A DNA stretch of 64,000 nucleotides from Ruminococcus sp. YRD2003 (GCA_900109435.1 FNZT01000016.1:16573-80572); one strand, 5' to 3'; positions 54,094-63,710 are shown, counted from the first letter of the stretch. A program made the numbers and translations. The notes: a model not told the origin generated them from the sequence alone.

Positions 54094-54742
54094 GCTGAAA
54101 CAGCCGCTCGCCGAGGAAAACCTCGGGCTCGTTCACCTCTGCGCCAACCGTTTCCGCGGGCGCGGTATCGACTACGATGACCTCTTCTCCGCGGGATGTC
54201 TGGGGCTGCTGAAAGCCGTCAAGGCTTTCGACCCCGACCGCGGCGTGAAGTTCTCGACCTATGCTGTGCCTGTGATACTCGGTGAAATTAAGAGGCTTTT
54301 CCGCGACGGCGGCAGCATTCGCGTCAGCCGCAGCCTGAAAGAGCTCGGTTTGCGCTTACAGCGGGTCTGCGCGGAGTTCGTACAGCGCGAAGGCAGAAAC
54401 CCTGCGATAAGCGAGCTTGCGGAGCTCACGGGCGAGGACGAAGCAAATATCACCGAGGCGCTTTGCGCGGCTCAGCCGCTGATATCACTGACGGCTCCCG
54501 ATGACGGCGAGGGACAGCTCGACGTCCCCGTGGATGCACCCGATGAAGCGATCACTGACCTGCTCGCACTGCGGCAGATAATGGCGGCTCTCCCCGACGA
54601 GGACAGAGTGCTGCTTGAGCTGCGGTACTTCCGCGGGCTGACGCAGTCGAAAACGGCTAAGCTGCTGGGCATAACTCAGGTACAGGTATCGCGGCGCGAA
54701 AAAAAACTCCTCGCGCATATGCGTGAGGAGCTGCTGACTTAG
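54083..54742 (+). CDS. sigF: RNA polymerase sigma-F factor
   Basis: A 219-residue sigma-70 family factor with region 2 (YDDLFSAGCLGLLKAVKAFD, FSTYAVPVILGEIKR), a region 3 (PAISELAELTGE) and region 4 (LLELRYFRGLTQSKTAKLLG). Short for SigF (B. subtilis 255 residues) but with all regions. It is the third gene of the spoIIA operon. Sequence alone does not separate SigF, SigG and SigB well; the linked spoIIAA and spoIIAB genes favour SigF. Confidence 0.9.
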   Translation: MAAELKQPLAEENLGLVHLCANRFRGRGIDYDDLFSAGCLGLLKAVKAFDPDRGVKFSTYAVPVILGEIKRLFRDGGSIRVSRSLKELGLRLQRVCAEFVQREGRNPAISELAELTGEDEANITEALCAAQPLISLTAPDDGEGQLDVPVDAPDEAITDLLALRQIMAALPDEDRVLLELRYFRGLTQSKTAKLLGITQVQVSRREKKLLAHMREELLT

Positions 54743-54743
54743 C

Positions 54744-55838
54744 TCAGAATATCAGCATTTCTATTACCTGATTCGACACGAGACAGCCCTCGGGTGTGAG
54801 CGACACGCGTTCTCCGTCAAAGCTCACATAGCCCGCTTTTATGAGGGGCGGAAGCTTCTTTTCAATCTCGGAGCGGTGCTCGGGTACGTCCGCGAGAGCA
54901 AGCCCTTCCGCAAGCCGCAGCCGCAGCATTGCGTACTCCTCAAAGCCGCAGGGATGCTCGTCTGTGACCTCCGCGGGCTGTACGGGTGAACTGATAAAGC
55001 CCTCTATATCGCGCGGGACAGCGAACCTCTTCCCGCCATAGCACGAGTGGGCGGCGGGTCCGATGCCGAGGTAGTCTTCGCATTTCCAGTAGCGGCTGTT
55101 GTGGCGGCTCTCATAGCCTGACTTCGCGAAATTCGAGACCTCATACTGCCCGAAACCGCGTCTGCCGAGCTCCCGCACCGCAAGCAGGTAAAGCTCCACG
55201 GACGCGTCCTCGTCGGGCAGCGATGTGCGCACCTCGCCGCAGTCAAACGGCGTGCCCTCCTCTATCTTGAGAATATAGGCGGAGATGTGCTGTATGGGCA
55301 GCTCGGCGAGCTGCGCTATCGAAGTGGTCAGGCTCTCGGGAGTCTGCGACGGTATGCCGAGCATGAGGTCGCAGGAGATATTTCCGAAGCCCGCCTCGGC
55401 TGCTTCGCGGACAGCTCGGACGGCACGCTCGGCTGTGTGGGTGCGTCCGAGGAGCTTCAGCTCTGCGTCCGACATCGACTGCACGCCTATCGACAGCCTG
55501 TTTATGCCCGCATTCCGCAGCTCTGCGAGCTTTTCGGGAGTGAGCGTGCTCGGGTTGGCTTCGAGTGTTATCTCCGCTTCACGGTCAAGGGCGAAGCTGC
55601 GACCGACCTCCGCGATGATATTTCCAAGCTGCTCCGCTGTAAGGAGCGAGGGCGTGCCTCCGCCGAAGTAGACTGTGTCAACCGTGCGGGAAATGTCGGA
55701 ATAATGCCGTATATTGCGCAGTACCGCTTCAACGTAAAGCTCCGCCTGCTCCTTTGTGTAGCAGACGGAGTAAAAGTCGCAGTATCCGCATTTTTTACCG
55801 CAGAAGGGTACGTGGACGTAGATACCGAGCGTACTCAT
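54744..55838 (-). CDS. hemW: Heme chaperone / radical SAM HemW
   Basis: A 364-residue HemN-like protein of the HemW branch. The cluster motif is VHVPFCGKKCGYCDFYS (CxxxCxxC). GGGTPSLLTAEQL, LGRTHTAERA and HNSRYWKCEDYLGIGPAAHS are HemW marks. The start MSTLGIYVHV overlaps the preceding gene by four bases. It lies downstream of lepA as in many Firmicutes, although two membrane protein genes lie between. HemW binds heme and is not itself a coproporphyrinogen oxidase. Confidence 0.92.
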   Translation of the reverse strand: MSTLGIYVHVPFCGKKCGYCDFYSVCYTKEQAELYVEAVLRNIRHYSDISRTVDTVYFGGGTPSLLTAEQLGNIIAEVGRSFALDREAEITLEANPSTLTPEKLAELRNAGINRLSIGVQSMSDAELKLLGRTHTAERAVRAVREAAEAGFGNISCDLMLGIPSQTPESLTTSIAQLAELPIQHISAYILKIEEGTPFDCGEVRTSLPDEDASVELYLLAVRELGRRGFGQYEVSNFAKSGYESRHNSRYWKCEDYLGIGPAAHSCYGGKRFAVPRDIEGFISSPVQPAEVTDEHPCGFEEYAMLRLRLAEGLALADVPEHRSEIEKKLPPLIKAGYVSFDGERVSLTPEGCLVSNQVIEMLIF

Positions 55839-56188
55839 TCTACGGGGTCTATCCTTATCGCGGGCTCGAGCCTGAAGCAGAACGCGTTCACGAGGCGCGG
55901 TACGATGAATTTCAGCAGCAGCAGCCCTATGCATATCGGCAGTTCATAGTGAGCGACCCAGTCGTACTGCGTGCCGAGAAGCTTAGGCGCGTACAGGTAC
56001 GTCACAACTATGCCCGCGAACATGACAATGCTGAAGAGGGCGTTGAAGATGGTCGCGCCCTTGCCGTTTACGACGCGTCTGCCGCACTTCATGCAGACCT
56101 TGCCGCGTGAGTTGAGCTGACCCGCCATAGCCTTTGATATGGGATTGAATGTCTTTTCCCCGCAGTGGGGACAACTGTATAGGCTCAT
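55835..56188 (-). CDS. Membrane protein with N-terminal zinc ribbon
   Basis: A 117-residue protein. The N-terminus SCPHCGEKTFN and a later CMKCGRR give a zinc-ribbon pair. Two hydrophobic segments follow. Start MSLYSCPHC is chosen because an upstream start would add only a basic leader. Its stop overlaps the hemW start. Related to short zinc-ribbon membrane proteins of unknown role in Clostridia. Confidence 0.72.
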   Translation of the reverse strand: MSLYSCPHCGEKTFNPISKAMAGQLNSRGKVCMKCGRRVVNGKGATIFNALFSIVMFAGIVVTYLYAPKLLGTQYDWVAHYELPICIGLLLLKFIVPRLVNAFCFRLEPAIRIDPVE

Positions 56189-56201
56189 ATTTTTTCCTTT
56201 C

Positions 56202-56648
56202 TTATTCCTTTGCTGTGACCGCGACCTCACGCTCGGGGAGCTCCCTTGCGAGCGGTGCTTCCTTGGGCTCTTTCAGCTCGGGGACTTCCTTTGTCATCGG
56301 GACTTCCCTCAGCCAGCGGAGAGGTCGGCGCTTTTTCTTTTTGCGGGCTTTTCTGCGCCCGCAGAGGATACGATGATCGTTGAGCACGAACGCCCCTATC
56401 GCCACAAGAACTGCGGTCAGCAAAGCACATTTGAAGTTTATCGCGTCGATCTTCCAGCCTGCGTATATGACAAGTCCTATCACTATCGGGTAGACTATCA
56501 GCGGTATCTCACGCAGAGTCACCCTCACGGAGCGGAAAAAATTGCGTGAGGAAGCCTTGTCCGACGGCGAGCCCTCCGACATCACGCACAAGACGCAGAC
56601 TATAAAGAATGCAGTGGCAATCCCTGCCATAATAAAGTTCGGCAGCAT
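56202..56648 (-). CDS. Membrane protein with charged cytoplasmic tail
   Basis: A 148-residue protein with about three hydrophobic segments and a C-terminal basic then acidic tail (RRKARKKKKRRP, then KEVPELKEPKEA). The start MLPNFIMAG has GGGGTGG five bases upstream; a GTG nine bases earlier is possible. Its 5' region lies next to the tandem lepA duplication, so the gene start may have been shaped by that event. No family was recognised. Confidence 0.65.
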   Translation of the reverse strand: MLPNFIMAGIATAFFIVCVLCVMSEGSPSDKASSRNFFRSVRVTLREIPLIVYPIVIGLVIYAGWKIDAINFKCALLTAVLVAIGAFVLNDHRILCGRRKARKKKKRRPLRWLREVPMTKEVPELKEPKEAPLARELPEREVAVTAKE

Positions 56649-56660
56649 TTTTTCCACCCC

Positions 56661-57064
56661 TTTCGGTTGATTTTATCATGTAGGGGCGCATTCCGTGCGC
56701 CCGATAAAACGTTTGAAAAAGTGCGGGCGAGCGGAACTCGCCCCTACAGCCGCTTACGAATCAAGCTTGAGAACGCTCATGAACGCCTCCTGCGGCACCT
56801 CTACGGTACCGAGCTGCCGCATGCGCTTCTTGCCTTCCTTCTGCTTTTCGAGCAGCTTCTTCTTTCGGTTGATTTTATCATGTAGGGGCGCATTCCGTGC
56901 GCCCAATAAAACGTTTGAAAAAGTGCGGGCGAGCGGAACTCGCCCCTACAGCCGCTTACGAATCAAGCTTGAGCACGCTCATGAACGCCTCCTGCGGCAC
57001 CTCTACGGTACCGAGCTGTCTCATGCGCTTCTTGCCTTCCTTCTGCTTTTCGAGCAGCTTCTTC
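56661..57064. repeat. 202-bp tandem duplication including the lepA 3' end
   Basis: Two copies of a 202-bp unit (56661-56862 and 56863-57064). Each contains one TGTAGGGGCG palindromic repeat (56679-56748 and 56881-56950) and the last about 36 codons of lepA. About four differences were counted by eye. A 6-bp motif CTTTCG is found at the ends. The second copy belongs to intact lepA. Confidence 0.9.
56752..56862 (-). pseudogene. Duplicated 3' fragment of lepA
   Basis: On the minus strand this fragment encodes a near copy of the last residues of LepA (region [13 protein letters not shown]) and ends in its own stop, but has no start. It arose by the tandem duplication. Confidence 0.85.
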
Positions 57065-58758
57065 TTTCGCGTGATATCACCGCCGTAGCACTTCGCGAGA
57101 ACGTCCTTGCGCATCGCCTTGACTGTCTCGCGGGCGATTATCTTGCCGCCTATCGCCGCCTGTATCGGAACTTCAAACAGCTGGCGCGGTATGTTCTCCT
57201 TGAGCTTTTCCGCTATTTTTCGGGCTCGCGTATATGCACTGTCTGCGTGGATGATGAAGCTCAGCGCGTCGACTATCTCGCCGTTGAGCAGGATGTCAAG
57301 CTTTACAAGCTTGGACGGCGTGTATCCGAGCATCTCGTAGTCGAAGCTCGCATAGCCTTTGGTGCGCGACTTCAGCACGTCGAAGAAGTCGTATACTATC
57401 TCGTTCAGCGGGAGCTCGTAGTGAAGCTCGACACGCGTATCATCAAGGTATTTCATATCCTTGAAGACGCCGCGCCTGTCCTGACAGAGCTCCATTATGT
57501 TGCCGACGTAGTCCGACGGCGAGAGTATGCTCGCCTTGACCATCGGCTCCTCGGCTGTCTGTATGAGGGCAGGGTCGGGATAGTTGGTGGGGTTGTCGAT
57601 GTACTTCACTTCGCCGTTCGTGAATGTGACCTTGTATATTACCGACGGAGCTGTCGTGATGAGGTCGAGGTTGTACTCGCGCTCAAGGCGCTCCTGTATT
57701 ATCTCCATGTGGAGCAGCCCGAGGAAGCCGCAGCGGAATCCGAATCCGAGCGCGACTGACGTTTCGGGCTCGAAGGAGAGCGACGCGTCGTTGAGCTGGA
57801 GCTTCTCGAGTGCTTCGCGCAGGTCTCCGTATTTCGCGCCGTCTGCAGGGTATATGCCCGAGAATACCATCGGATTCACCTTGCGGTAGCCCGGGAGCGG
57901 CTCGTCACAGGGGGCATCGTCGTTGGTGACAGTGTCGCCGACGCGGGTGTCGCCGATGGACTTGATAGATGCCGCGATATAGCCGACTTCGCCCGCTTCG
58001 AGCGAGCCGTTGTTCACAAGACTGGTCGCGTCCATGAAGCCTGCCTCAACTACGTTGAAAACGGCTCCAGTAGCCATGAGGCGGATGTTGTCGCCGACCT
58101 TCACGCGTCCCTCCTTCACGCGGACGTAGATGATAACGCCCTTGTATGAATCGTAGTAGCTGTCGAAAATAAGGGCTTTGAGCGGCTTTTCAGTATCGCC
58201 CTTGGGGGCGGGTATGTCGGTGACTATGCGCTCGAGCACCTCCTCGATATTTATGCCCAGTTTCGCGGAGATACGCGGCGCGTCCATTGCGGGGATGCCT
58301 ATCACGTTCTCGACCTCGTTGCATACGCGCTCGGGGTCTGCGGAGGGAAGGTCTATCTTGTTTACGACGGGTACTACCTCGAGGTCGTGCTCTATCGCAA
58401 GATAGGTGTTCGCGAGTGTCTGCGCCTCGATGCCCTGTGAGGCGTCAACGACGAGTATCGCTCCCTCGCACGCCGCCAGTGAGCGGCTGACCTCGTAGTT
58501 GAAGTCAACGTGACCCGGGGTGTCGATGAGGTTGAAGATGTAGTCCTCGCCGTCTTTGGCTGTGTATTTCAGGCGGACGGCGCGCGCCTTTATCGTGATT
58601 CCGCGCTCGCGCTCGATGTCCATATTGTCGAGGAGCTGGTCCTCCATGTCGCGCACGGCGACCGTCTCGGTCTTTTCGAGGATACGGTCGGCAAGCGTCG
58701 ATTTGCCATGGTCTATATGAGCAATAATGCAGAAATTCCTTATCTTATCGTTAGCCAA
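56956..58758 (-). CDS. lepA: Elongation factor 4 (LepA)
   Basis: A 600-residue ribosomal translocase-like GTPase. G1 is AHIDHGKST (near residue 14), G2 is RGITIKA, G3 is DTPGHVDF, G4 is [10 protein letters not shown]; the C-terminal domain has [12 protein letters not shown] and [15 protein letters not shown]. LepA back-translocates or assists ribosomes under stress. The start is TTG with GAGAGG seven bases upstream; [16 protein letters not shown] fits family starts. It has a strong promoter at 58793-58821. Confidence 0.95.
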   Translation of the reverse strand: MANDKIRNFCIIAHIDHGKSTLADRILEKTETVAVRDMEDQLLDNMDIERERGITIKARAVRLKYTAKDGEDYIFNLIDTPGHVDFNYEVSRSLAACEGAILVVDASQGIEAQTLANTYLAIEHDLEVVPVVNKIDLPSADPERVCNEVENVIGIPAMDAPRISAKLGINIEEVLERIVTDIPAPKGDTEKPLKALIFDSYYDSYKGVIIYVRVKEGRVKVGDNIRLMATGAVFNVVEAGFMDATSLVNNGSLEAGEVGYIAASIKSIGDTRVGDTVTNDDAPCDEPLPGYRKVNPMVFSGIYPADGAKYGDLREALEKLQLNDASLSFEPETSVALGFGFRCGFLGLLHMEIIQERLEREYNLDLITTAPSVIYKVTFTNGEVKYIDNPTNYPDPALIQTAEEPMVKASILSPSDYVGNIMELCQDRRGVFKDMKYLDDTRVELHYELPLNEIVYDFFDVLKSRTKGYASFDYEMLGYTPSKLVKLDILLNGEIVDALSFIIHADSAYTRARKIAEKLKENIPRQLFEVPIQAAIGGKIIARETVKAMRKDVLAKCYGGDITRKKKLLEKQKEGKKRMRQLGTVEVPQEAFMSVLKLDS

Positions 58759-58792
58759 AATGATACCTCTCTTCGCATATTTATACAGTATT

Positions 58793-58821
58793 ATTATAGC
58801 ATAAAGCCGAAGAGAATGCAA
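58793..58821 (-). promoter_or_regulatory. Sigma-A promoter of lepA
   Basis: TTGCAT, 17-nt spacer, TATAAT on the minus strand; start about 35 bp downstream. Confidence 0.85.
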
Positions 58822-58853
58822 GGCTTTTTTGTCGGCTGTTCACCGTGCCGATG

Positions 58854-58882
58854 TTGACAACTCTATGCCGCTGAGGTATAAT
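58854..58882 (+). promoter_or_regulatory. Perfect consensus promoter of the Nudix-GrpB gene
   Basis: TTGACA, 17-nt spacer, TATAAT; 25 bp upstream of the start at 58907. It is divergent to, and close to, the lepA promoter. Confidence 0.88.
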
Positions 58883-58906
58883 CAAAATAGAAATTGAGGT
58901 GGTAGT

Positions 58907-59878
58907 ATGCACAAGGTCTTCGGCATTAAGGAAAACGAGAAATACTACGACAGGGAGGGCGCTTATATCATTCCCGTCCGCGGAGATACGGTCGACGTGG
59001 TGCGCACTCCCAAGGGCTATTTCCTGCTCGGCGGAGGAATAGAGAGCGGCGAGTCCCATACCGACTGCATAGCGCGCGAGTGCCTTGAGGAGGCGGGTTA
59101 CGCGGTATCAGTCGGGGAGATGGTCTGCTCTGCCGAGACATACTGCTATCATGAGAAATTCGGCTTTTTTCACCCGATACAGACCTACTACCGCGGCGAG
59201 CTCGGTGAGAAAATATCCGCCCCGACAGAGAGCGACCACGAGTTCATGTGGGTCAGATACGGCGATATCAAGGGGAGAATGTTCCTCGCCATGCAGGACT
59301 GGGCACTTGCAAAAGCCTTCGGTAAGCGAACGGAGCTCGGTCTGTGCCGCGGTGAGGTGGCGGTCGAGCCGCATAATGATGCGTGGGTGACAGCCGCTCA
59401 GCAGACAATTACTGCACTTCGGGAGCTTCTTAACGGTGCGGCTTCCGATATTCAGCACGTCGGGAGCACGGCTGTACATGGCATCTGCGCAAAGCCGATA
59501 ATCGACATAGCGGTCGGTGCGGCGGATTTGGGTGACGTCCTCGCGCTGAATGATGTCCTCGCGGAACACGGATTCATCTTCCGCGGACATGACGTGCCCG
59601 AGCAATACCTCTACGTCTGCGGCGGGTTCGACTACAGGACGCACCATGTCCATGTCGTGCGGTATGGCTCGGAAGCGTGGGAAAACTACCTGAATATGCG
59701 CGATTATCTCAACTGTCACAGCGTGGACGCGCGCGCCTATTCCGAGCTCAAGCGCAACCTCGCGGAACAGTACCCCGACGACAGAGACAGCTACACAAAT
59801 ATGAAAAGCGCCTTTATCAGCGATATACTGGCAAAGGCACGTGAATGGAGAATGGATCCGTGTCGGTGGATACCGTGA
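58907..59878 (+). CDS. Nudix hydrolase - GrpB nucleotidyltransferase fusion
   Basis: A 323-residue two-domain protein. The N-terminal half is a Nudix domain (GGGIESGESHTDCIARECLE, then EAG; about residues 42-64). The C-terminal half is a GrpB/DUF4111-type domain with IQHVGSTAVHGICAKPIIDI, FRGHDVPEQYLYVC and HHVHVV. GrpB-like proteins are small nucleotidyltransferases of the Pol-beta fold, mostly of unknown substrate. The fusion suggests a nucleotide-processing role. It has a perfect promoter and a good ribosome-binding site, and stands alone. Confidence 0.9.
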   Translation: MHKVFGIKENEKYYDREGAYIIPVRGDTVDVVRTPKGYFLLGGGIESGESHTDCIARECLEEAGYAVSVGEMVCSAETYCYHEKFGFFHPIQTYYRGELGEKISAPTESDHEFMWVRYGDIKGRMFLAMQDWALAKAFGKRTELGLCRGEVAVEPHNDAWVTAAQQTITALRELLNGAASDIQHVGSTAVHGICAKPIIDIAVGAADLGDVLALNDVLAEHGFIFRGHDVPEQYLYVCGGFDYRTHHVHVVRYGSEAWENYLNMRDYLNCHSVDARAYSELKRNLAEQYPDDRDSYTNMKSAFISDILAKAREWRMDPCRWIP

Positions 59879-59902
59879 TCCTTCTCTTTTCATTATTCGA
59901 TC

Positions 59903-59942
59903 AGAGGGCTTGGCAGAAGATGTTCTGTCAAGCCCTCTTTTT
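59903..59942. terminator. Bidirectional terminator
   Basis: AGAGGGCTTGGCAG and CTGTCAAGCCCTCT with a short loop and a T-run on one side. It lies between the Nudix-GrpB gene and the convergent U32-like gene. Confidence 0.8.
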
Positions 59943-60880
59943 TACGTGTAGATGAGCGCGCCCGCCTCCTCCATGATGTTTAGGAGGTAGTAGCGCGCTT
60001 CGTCGCGCAGCTCGGGCTTTGCCATGTAGTAGAGGTAGGTCTCTATCTTGTTGAAAGTGCTGGCTGTGCGCCCCTCTATCTTGAACTGCTCAAAGCCCAT
60101 AGGCACGTACTTTTCCCATATCGCCTCGGGGGAGATATGTGTTGGCAGGTCGCGTATGCCGTAGATATTGCGCTTTGAGTACGGGCAGTCGCGGAAGTTG
60201 TGCGGGTCGCTCTTGGCAATGTCAAACGGCACGTTCGGATACTTTTTGATGTGTGCGCAGAAATCTATCTGTGCCTGTCCGATGTCCTTGTAGTGCTGAA
60301 CACGCATGGGACATTTCGGCTGACAGCACGCATTTACAAGCAGCTCGACGTCCTGCTTGCGCGGGAGCTTTTCGAGTATGTCGAATCTGTTGTTGAGGTC
60401 GTAGTCCGCGACGACGACGTTGTAGTCCTTCCCGAGCTCCGCTGTGAGCGCCTCTTCGGAGTCGAGCCGCTTGCACGTTGAGCTCGTAAGCTTGTACTTG
60501 GGGTAGTTCCTGCGGATGTAGTCCTCAAGCATCTGCGACGCCACTATCACCTCATTCATGCCGTTGTTTGCAAGGTTCAGCATCATGTTGCAGCGCTCGT
60601 CGCTGAGGTGCTTTTTTTCGAGCATCAGGTTCGTGAACGTGAAGCGCAGAGGTATCCCGCGGTCGTTGAACTCCTTGATGACGGCTTTCATGTATGCCTT
60701 GTCGGAATTGCCGCCCTGCGACCTGCCGCCGTTCCACAGACACGGCGGGAATACGCCGTAAACCGAGGCTATCTCGACTCCGTCGCGGAAGTATTCGGGA
60801 TGCTGCTTCACCATATCGGCGAAAAGCAGGTTGAGCTTGAAACTGCCCGAAAAATCAGGAAGATGAAAACGTACTCTCAT
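59942..60880 (-). CDS. U32-like TIM-barrel protein with conserved cysteines
   Basis: A 312-residue protein with features of the U32/RlhA family: FPPCLWNGG early, a barrel-like middle (EVIVASQMLEDYIRRNYP) and a cysteine-rich region NACCQPKCPMR, followed by FCAH and RDCPYSK. In U32 proteins four Cys can bind a 4Fe-4S cluster used in RNA or ubiquinone hydroxylation. AGGAGA precedes the ATG. The assignment is from motif style, so it may be a distant family. Confidence 0.6.
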   Translation of the reverse strand: MRVRFHLPDFSGSFKLNLLFADMVKQHPEYFRDGVEIASVYGVFPPCLWNGGRSQGGNSDKAYMKAVIKEFNDRGIPLRFTFTNLMLEKKHLSDERCNMMLNLANNGMNEVIVASQMLEDYIRRNYPKYKLTSSTCKRLDSEEALTAELGKDYNVVVADYDLNNRFDILEKLPRKQDVELLVNACCQPKCPMRVQHYKDIGQAQIDFCAHIKKYPNVPFDIAKSDPHNFRDCPYSKRNIYGIRDLPTHISPEAIWEKYVPMGFEQFKIEGRTASTFNKIETYLYYMAKPELRDEARYYLLNIMEEAGALIYT

Positions 60881-61082
60881 AGGCTGTCTCCTGTGAAATT
60901 ATTTGGACGGTCGGGTCCCGAAAACGATGCTTCATCAGAACTTCAGGAGCAGATCGCCGCGTCATTACTGATATTATATAATCATTTCGGAACAATGTCA
61001 ATACGGTGCATTTCATATACCAAAAGTAATATCTGGCACGGTTTCTCCTTGGTGCAAATTATGGCGAATATTCGCAGAATCA

Positions 61083-61111
61083 TTGACTTTTCTGTGTAAT
61101 TATGATATAAT
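61083..61111 (+). promoter_or_regulatory. Sigma-A promoter of the 831-residue protein
   Basis: TTGACT, 17-nt spacer, TATAAT; about 97 nt of leader before the start. The gap 60881-61214 otherwise shows nothing recognisable. Confidence 0.8.
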
Positions 61112-61214
61112 TGTTACATTGGATGCGCGTGAATGGAAATGATAGTTAAATCTTTGTTTTTGACATCATGCCCTTCGCATTTCAGAGAAAGCTTTAAATC
61201 ACGGAGGTTTTATC

Positions 61215-63710
61215 ATGTTTGAGAAAAAAGATCATGTCGAAATAATGAGAGATTGGATCAATTCCGATATTTTTCAGTATATACTCAAGATCATAAACGA
61301 AGAGGACGGATTGAAAAAAGATGAGTGTGACAAGCTCAATGCCGCTGTGGCAGCGCTGAACGCAGATGACGCCGACAAGCACATGGGCGCTATGGCCGAC
61401 CTCAGCTCTTTGATGAAAAAATTTGCTGATAATATCACAAACAAATCATATGAACCAATGAAGGCATTCGTTAAGCATACAGCTTTTATCGCTGACGAAC
61501 TGTGCGGAAAGGATTCTTTGCTCTATACGAATAATGTCGGGAGCTGGCTGCTCGGTACCGACGTAATAAAGACTACTTCTTTCCCCAACTTCAAAAACGA
61601 AAAGTACTTGCAGTCAATCAAACAAATGAATGTCCCTTTTTCAGCGACCTTCAACATTTCTCTCGGTGAAAGCCAGCTTGCCGACTACCTGAAAGCAACC
61701 GAAAAGCGCTGCGAACTCGAGAAGAAAACAAGGAACAAGTTCCTTGACGCGGATACCAAGGCAAGCTTGAAGGAAGAAATGAAAGCTTCCTGTGACTCGG
61801 TAAGGGCGTCTCTGAGAACCATTGAGGATAACGCAACAAGAGGAAATTACAAGCTGCTCTCGGCTGATGTCGTCTCAGACGAAGAAGTACGTATGAACGA
61901 GCAGGAGATCGCTCTCGATAACGGCTGGGATGTTTCAAGAATAAGTGATGTAAATGTCATCTATTCCGTATTACAAAGCAATTCTGTCCTGACGCACATC
62001 AACAGCCAGCTCAAACTGGACAAGATACCCGAGCTCGAGAAATTCTTTGAATACAGCGATCAGCTCAGCAATGTAAAATTTCCGAATATGAATAATGTTT
62101 TCGTTTTCGAGAAGGGAAATCCAACTATCGATCAGGATGGCGTGAACGAGTGCTACGCCGACTTCTTCAATATTATGAAGAAGCTGAGCGCCGAGGCAAC
62201 GAAACCCGAGGTCAGGAAAACTGTGAACAAGCTCGTCGAAAACGGTTATCTTCCCAAGGATTCAAACGATATCCTGACAGGACTCGTCAATCAGGATAAC
62301 AAGTACACCTTTGCTCTTGAAAACACCAATCTCATCGGCAAGAGCTTTGTACCGCTCGATAAGGAGAAAGGTGCAGAAGCCTCGCTTTACAATCAAGAGC
62401 TGCGTCATAAAGCTAATATCAGACTGATCGACAGCTTTAAGGAGTCGGTGGACGAATTCGTAGAAGACGCAAAAGCACTGTACAGAAATATGCGTGTGCT
62501 CACAATTAATAATCCCAAGGCTTCTCAGCAGTTCCGCGAAATGCACTACGCTTTTGCCAGAGCAGCTTCCATAAACGCCGAAGGTCAGTCGCCCGAAGAG
62601 ATAATGAAAATAATAGACGACCTCTCCAAAGCAGGCACGAAATATGTCAGCGAGAGAGGCAAGAAAGCCAATGCCGAAAGACTCGGAGTCGGCAAGAAGA
62701 TCGCTAAACTCGCAAAAAGTACGCACTCCACGCTGAAAGAGCAGATAAAGGATACTTATGTCGGTATTAGCGACACCATTAAAGTGGTGGATATGGAGGA
62801 ATTCAACGGCAGGACAGTAAACGACAAGAATATAACGCTCCGCACTGAGCAGCGCAATAATGTAGAAGTTTTCAAAAATAAGACTCTTGATCTGAAAAAT
62901 GCTCTCAAAAACAGCATGGACGTTTTCACTTCATCAGGTGTGGAACACTATTACTCCAAGGACTCTTCGTCTACGTTCAAGGCGCTGTATAATGCTTGTA
63001 TGTACTTTTCCGAGACTGAAGTAATGTATGACAAAAATCCGAAAGAAATCGTTGAAGCACTGCAAACGATCGCAAAGGCTGCCGACGATTACGATAAAGA
63101 ACACAGCGGTATCTCAAACCTCACCAAGGGCGTCAGCGGAGTCGGAAGACAGAGAGTCAATGCCGCCCGCCTGCTCAGCAAGGAGATCAAAAAGGAACTC
63201 CCCGATCTTATCGCTTATTGCTCAAAGCTGCATGGCATTAAAGAAAATGAAACGCTCAGACATTACAATAACAGGACCTTACTCGAGAAGAAAAACTATG
63301 ATCTGCCCCAAGAGGAGCGTCTTACCGATGAACAGATAGAAGATGAGATCGAATTCCAGAAAAATTACAACCGGAACAAAACGATCAAAAACGAAATAGA
63401 ATACCAGAACACTTTCAAGAAAAACGGTATTATTCCAACAAAAGAGATAGTCGTCAATAATATCGCTGCATTGCTGCTCGCGGAAAAGCACGGAGAAAAG
63501 GCACTGCTTAACGCCGTAGAATATGATGAAAAGAAAAAAGAACTCAATAAAGATGATTTCGTTTACGAGATCGTTAGTGATGAATCCTTGTGGAATAAAG
63601 AAAATAAGCTCGACGCTAAAAAGGCTCTGGAGAAATACAAGGAAGCCGTGCTCGAGCGTGAGGCTCAAATAAAAGAGTCCCACGGTAAAATGTCAATAGA
63701 CAAAAAGTAG
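61215..63710 (+). CDS. Large helical protein of unknown function (831 residues)
   Basis: An 831-residue soluble protein, highly charged, with no signal peptide or membrane segment. Sequence is rich in Lys, Glu and Asn with long heptad-like stretches (for example near residues 130-200 and 400-500), so it is probably alpha-helical. GGAGG stands seven bases before the ATG, and a strong promoter is 97 nt upstream. No recognised domain or motif. Its codons are AT-richer than those of the neighbours and it lies next to an IS110-family element, which suggests transfer. The product is too hydrophilic and too long to be a membrane or DNA-binding regulator of a usual type. Confidence 0.75.
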   Translation: MFEKKDHVEIMRDWINSDIFQYILKIINEEDGLKKDECDKLNAAVAALNADDADKHMGAMADLSSLMKKFADNITNKSYEPMKAFVKHTAFIADELCGKDSLLYTNNVGSWLLGTDVIKTTSFPNFKNEKYLQSIKQMNVPFSATFNISLGESQLADYLKATEKRCELEKKTRNKFLDADTKASLKEEMKASCDSVRASLRTIEDNATRGNYKLLSADVVSDEEVRMNEQEIALDNGWDVSRISDVNVIYSVLQSNSVLTHINSQLKLDKIPELEKFFEYSDQLSNVKFPNMNNVFVFEKGNPTIDQDGVNECYADFFNIMKKLSAEATKPEVRKTVNKLVENGYLPKDSNDILTGLVNQDNKYTFALENTNLIGKSFVPLDKEKGAEASLYNQELRHKANIRLIDSFKESVDEFVEDAKALYRNMRVLTINNPKASQQFREMHYAFARAASINAEGQSPEEIMKIIDDLSKAGTKYVSERGKKANAERLGVGKKIAKLAKSTHSTLKEQIKDTYVGISDTIKVVDMEEFNGRTVNDKNITLRTEQRNNVEVFKNKTLDLKNALKNSMDVFTSSGVEHYYSKDSSSTFKALYNACMYFSETEVMYDKNPKEIVEALQTIAKAADDYDKEHSGISNLTKGVSGVGRQRVNAARLLSKEIKKELPDLIAYCSKLHGIKENETLRHYNNRTLLEKKNYDLPQEERLTDEQIEDEIEFQKNYNRNKTIKNEIEYQNTFKKNGIIPTKEIVVNNIAALLLAEKHGEKALLNAVEYDEKKKELNKDDFVYEIVSDESLWNKENKLDAKKALEKYKEAVLEREAQIKESHGKMSIDKK

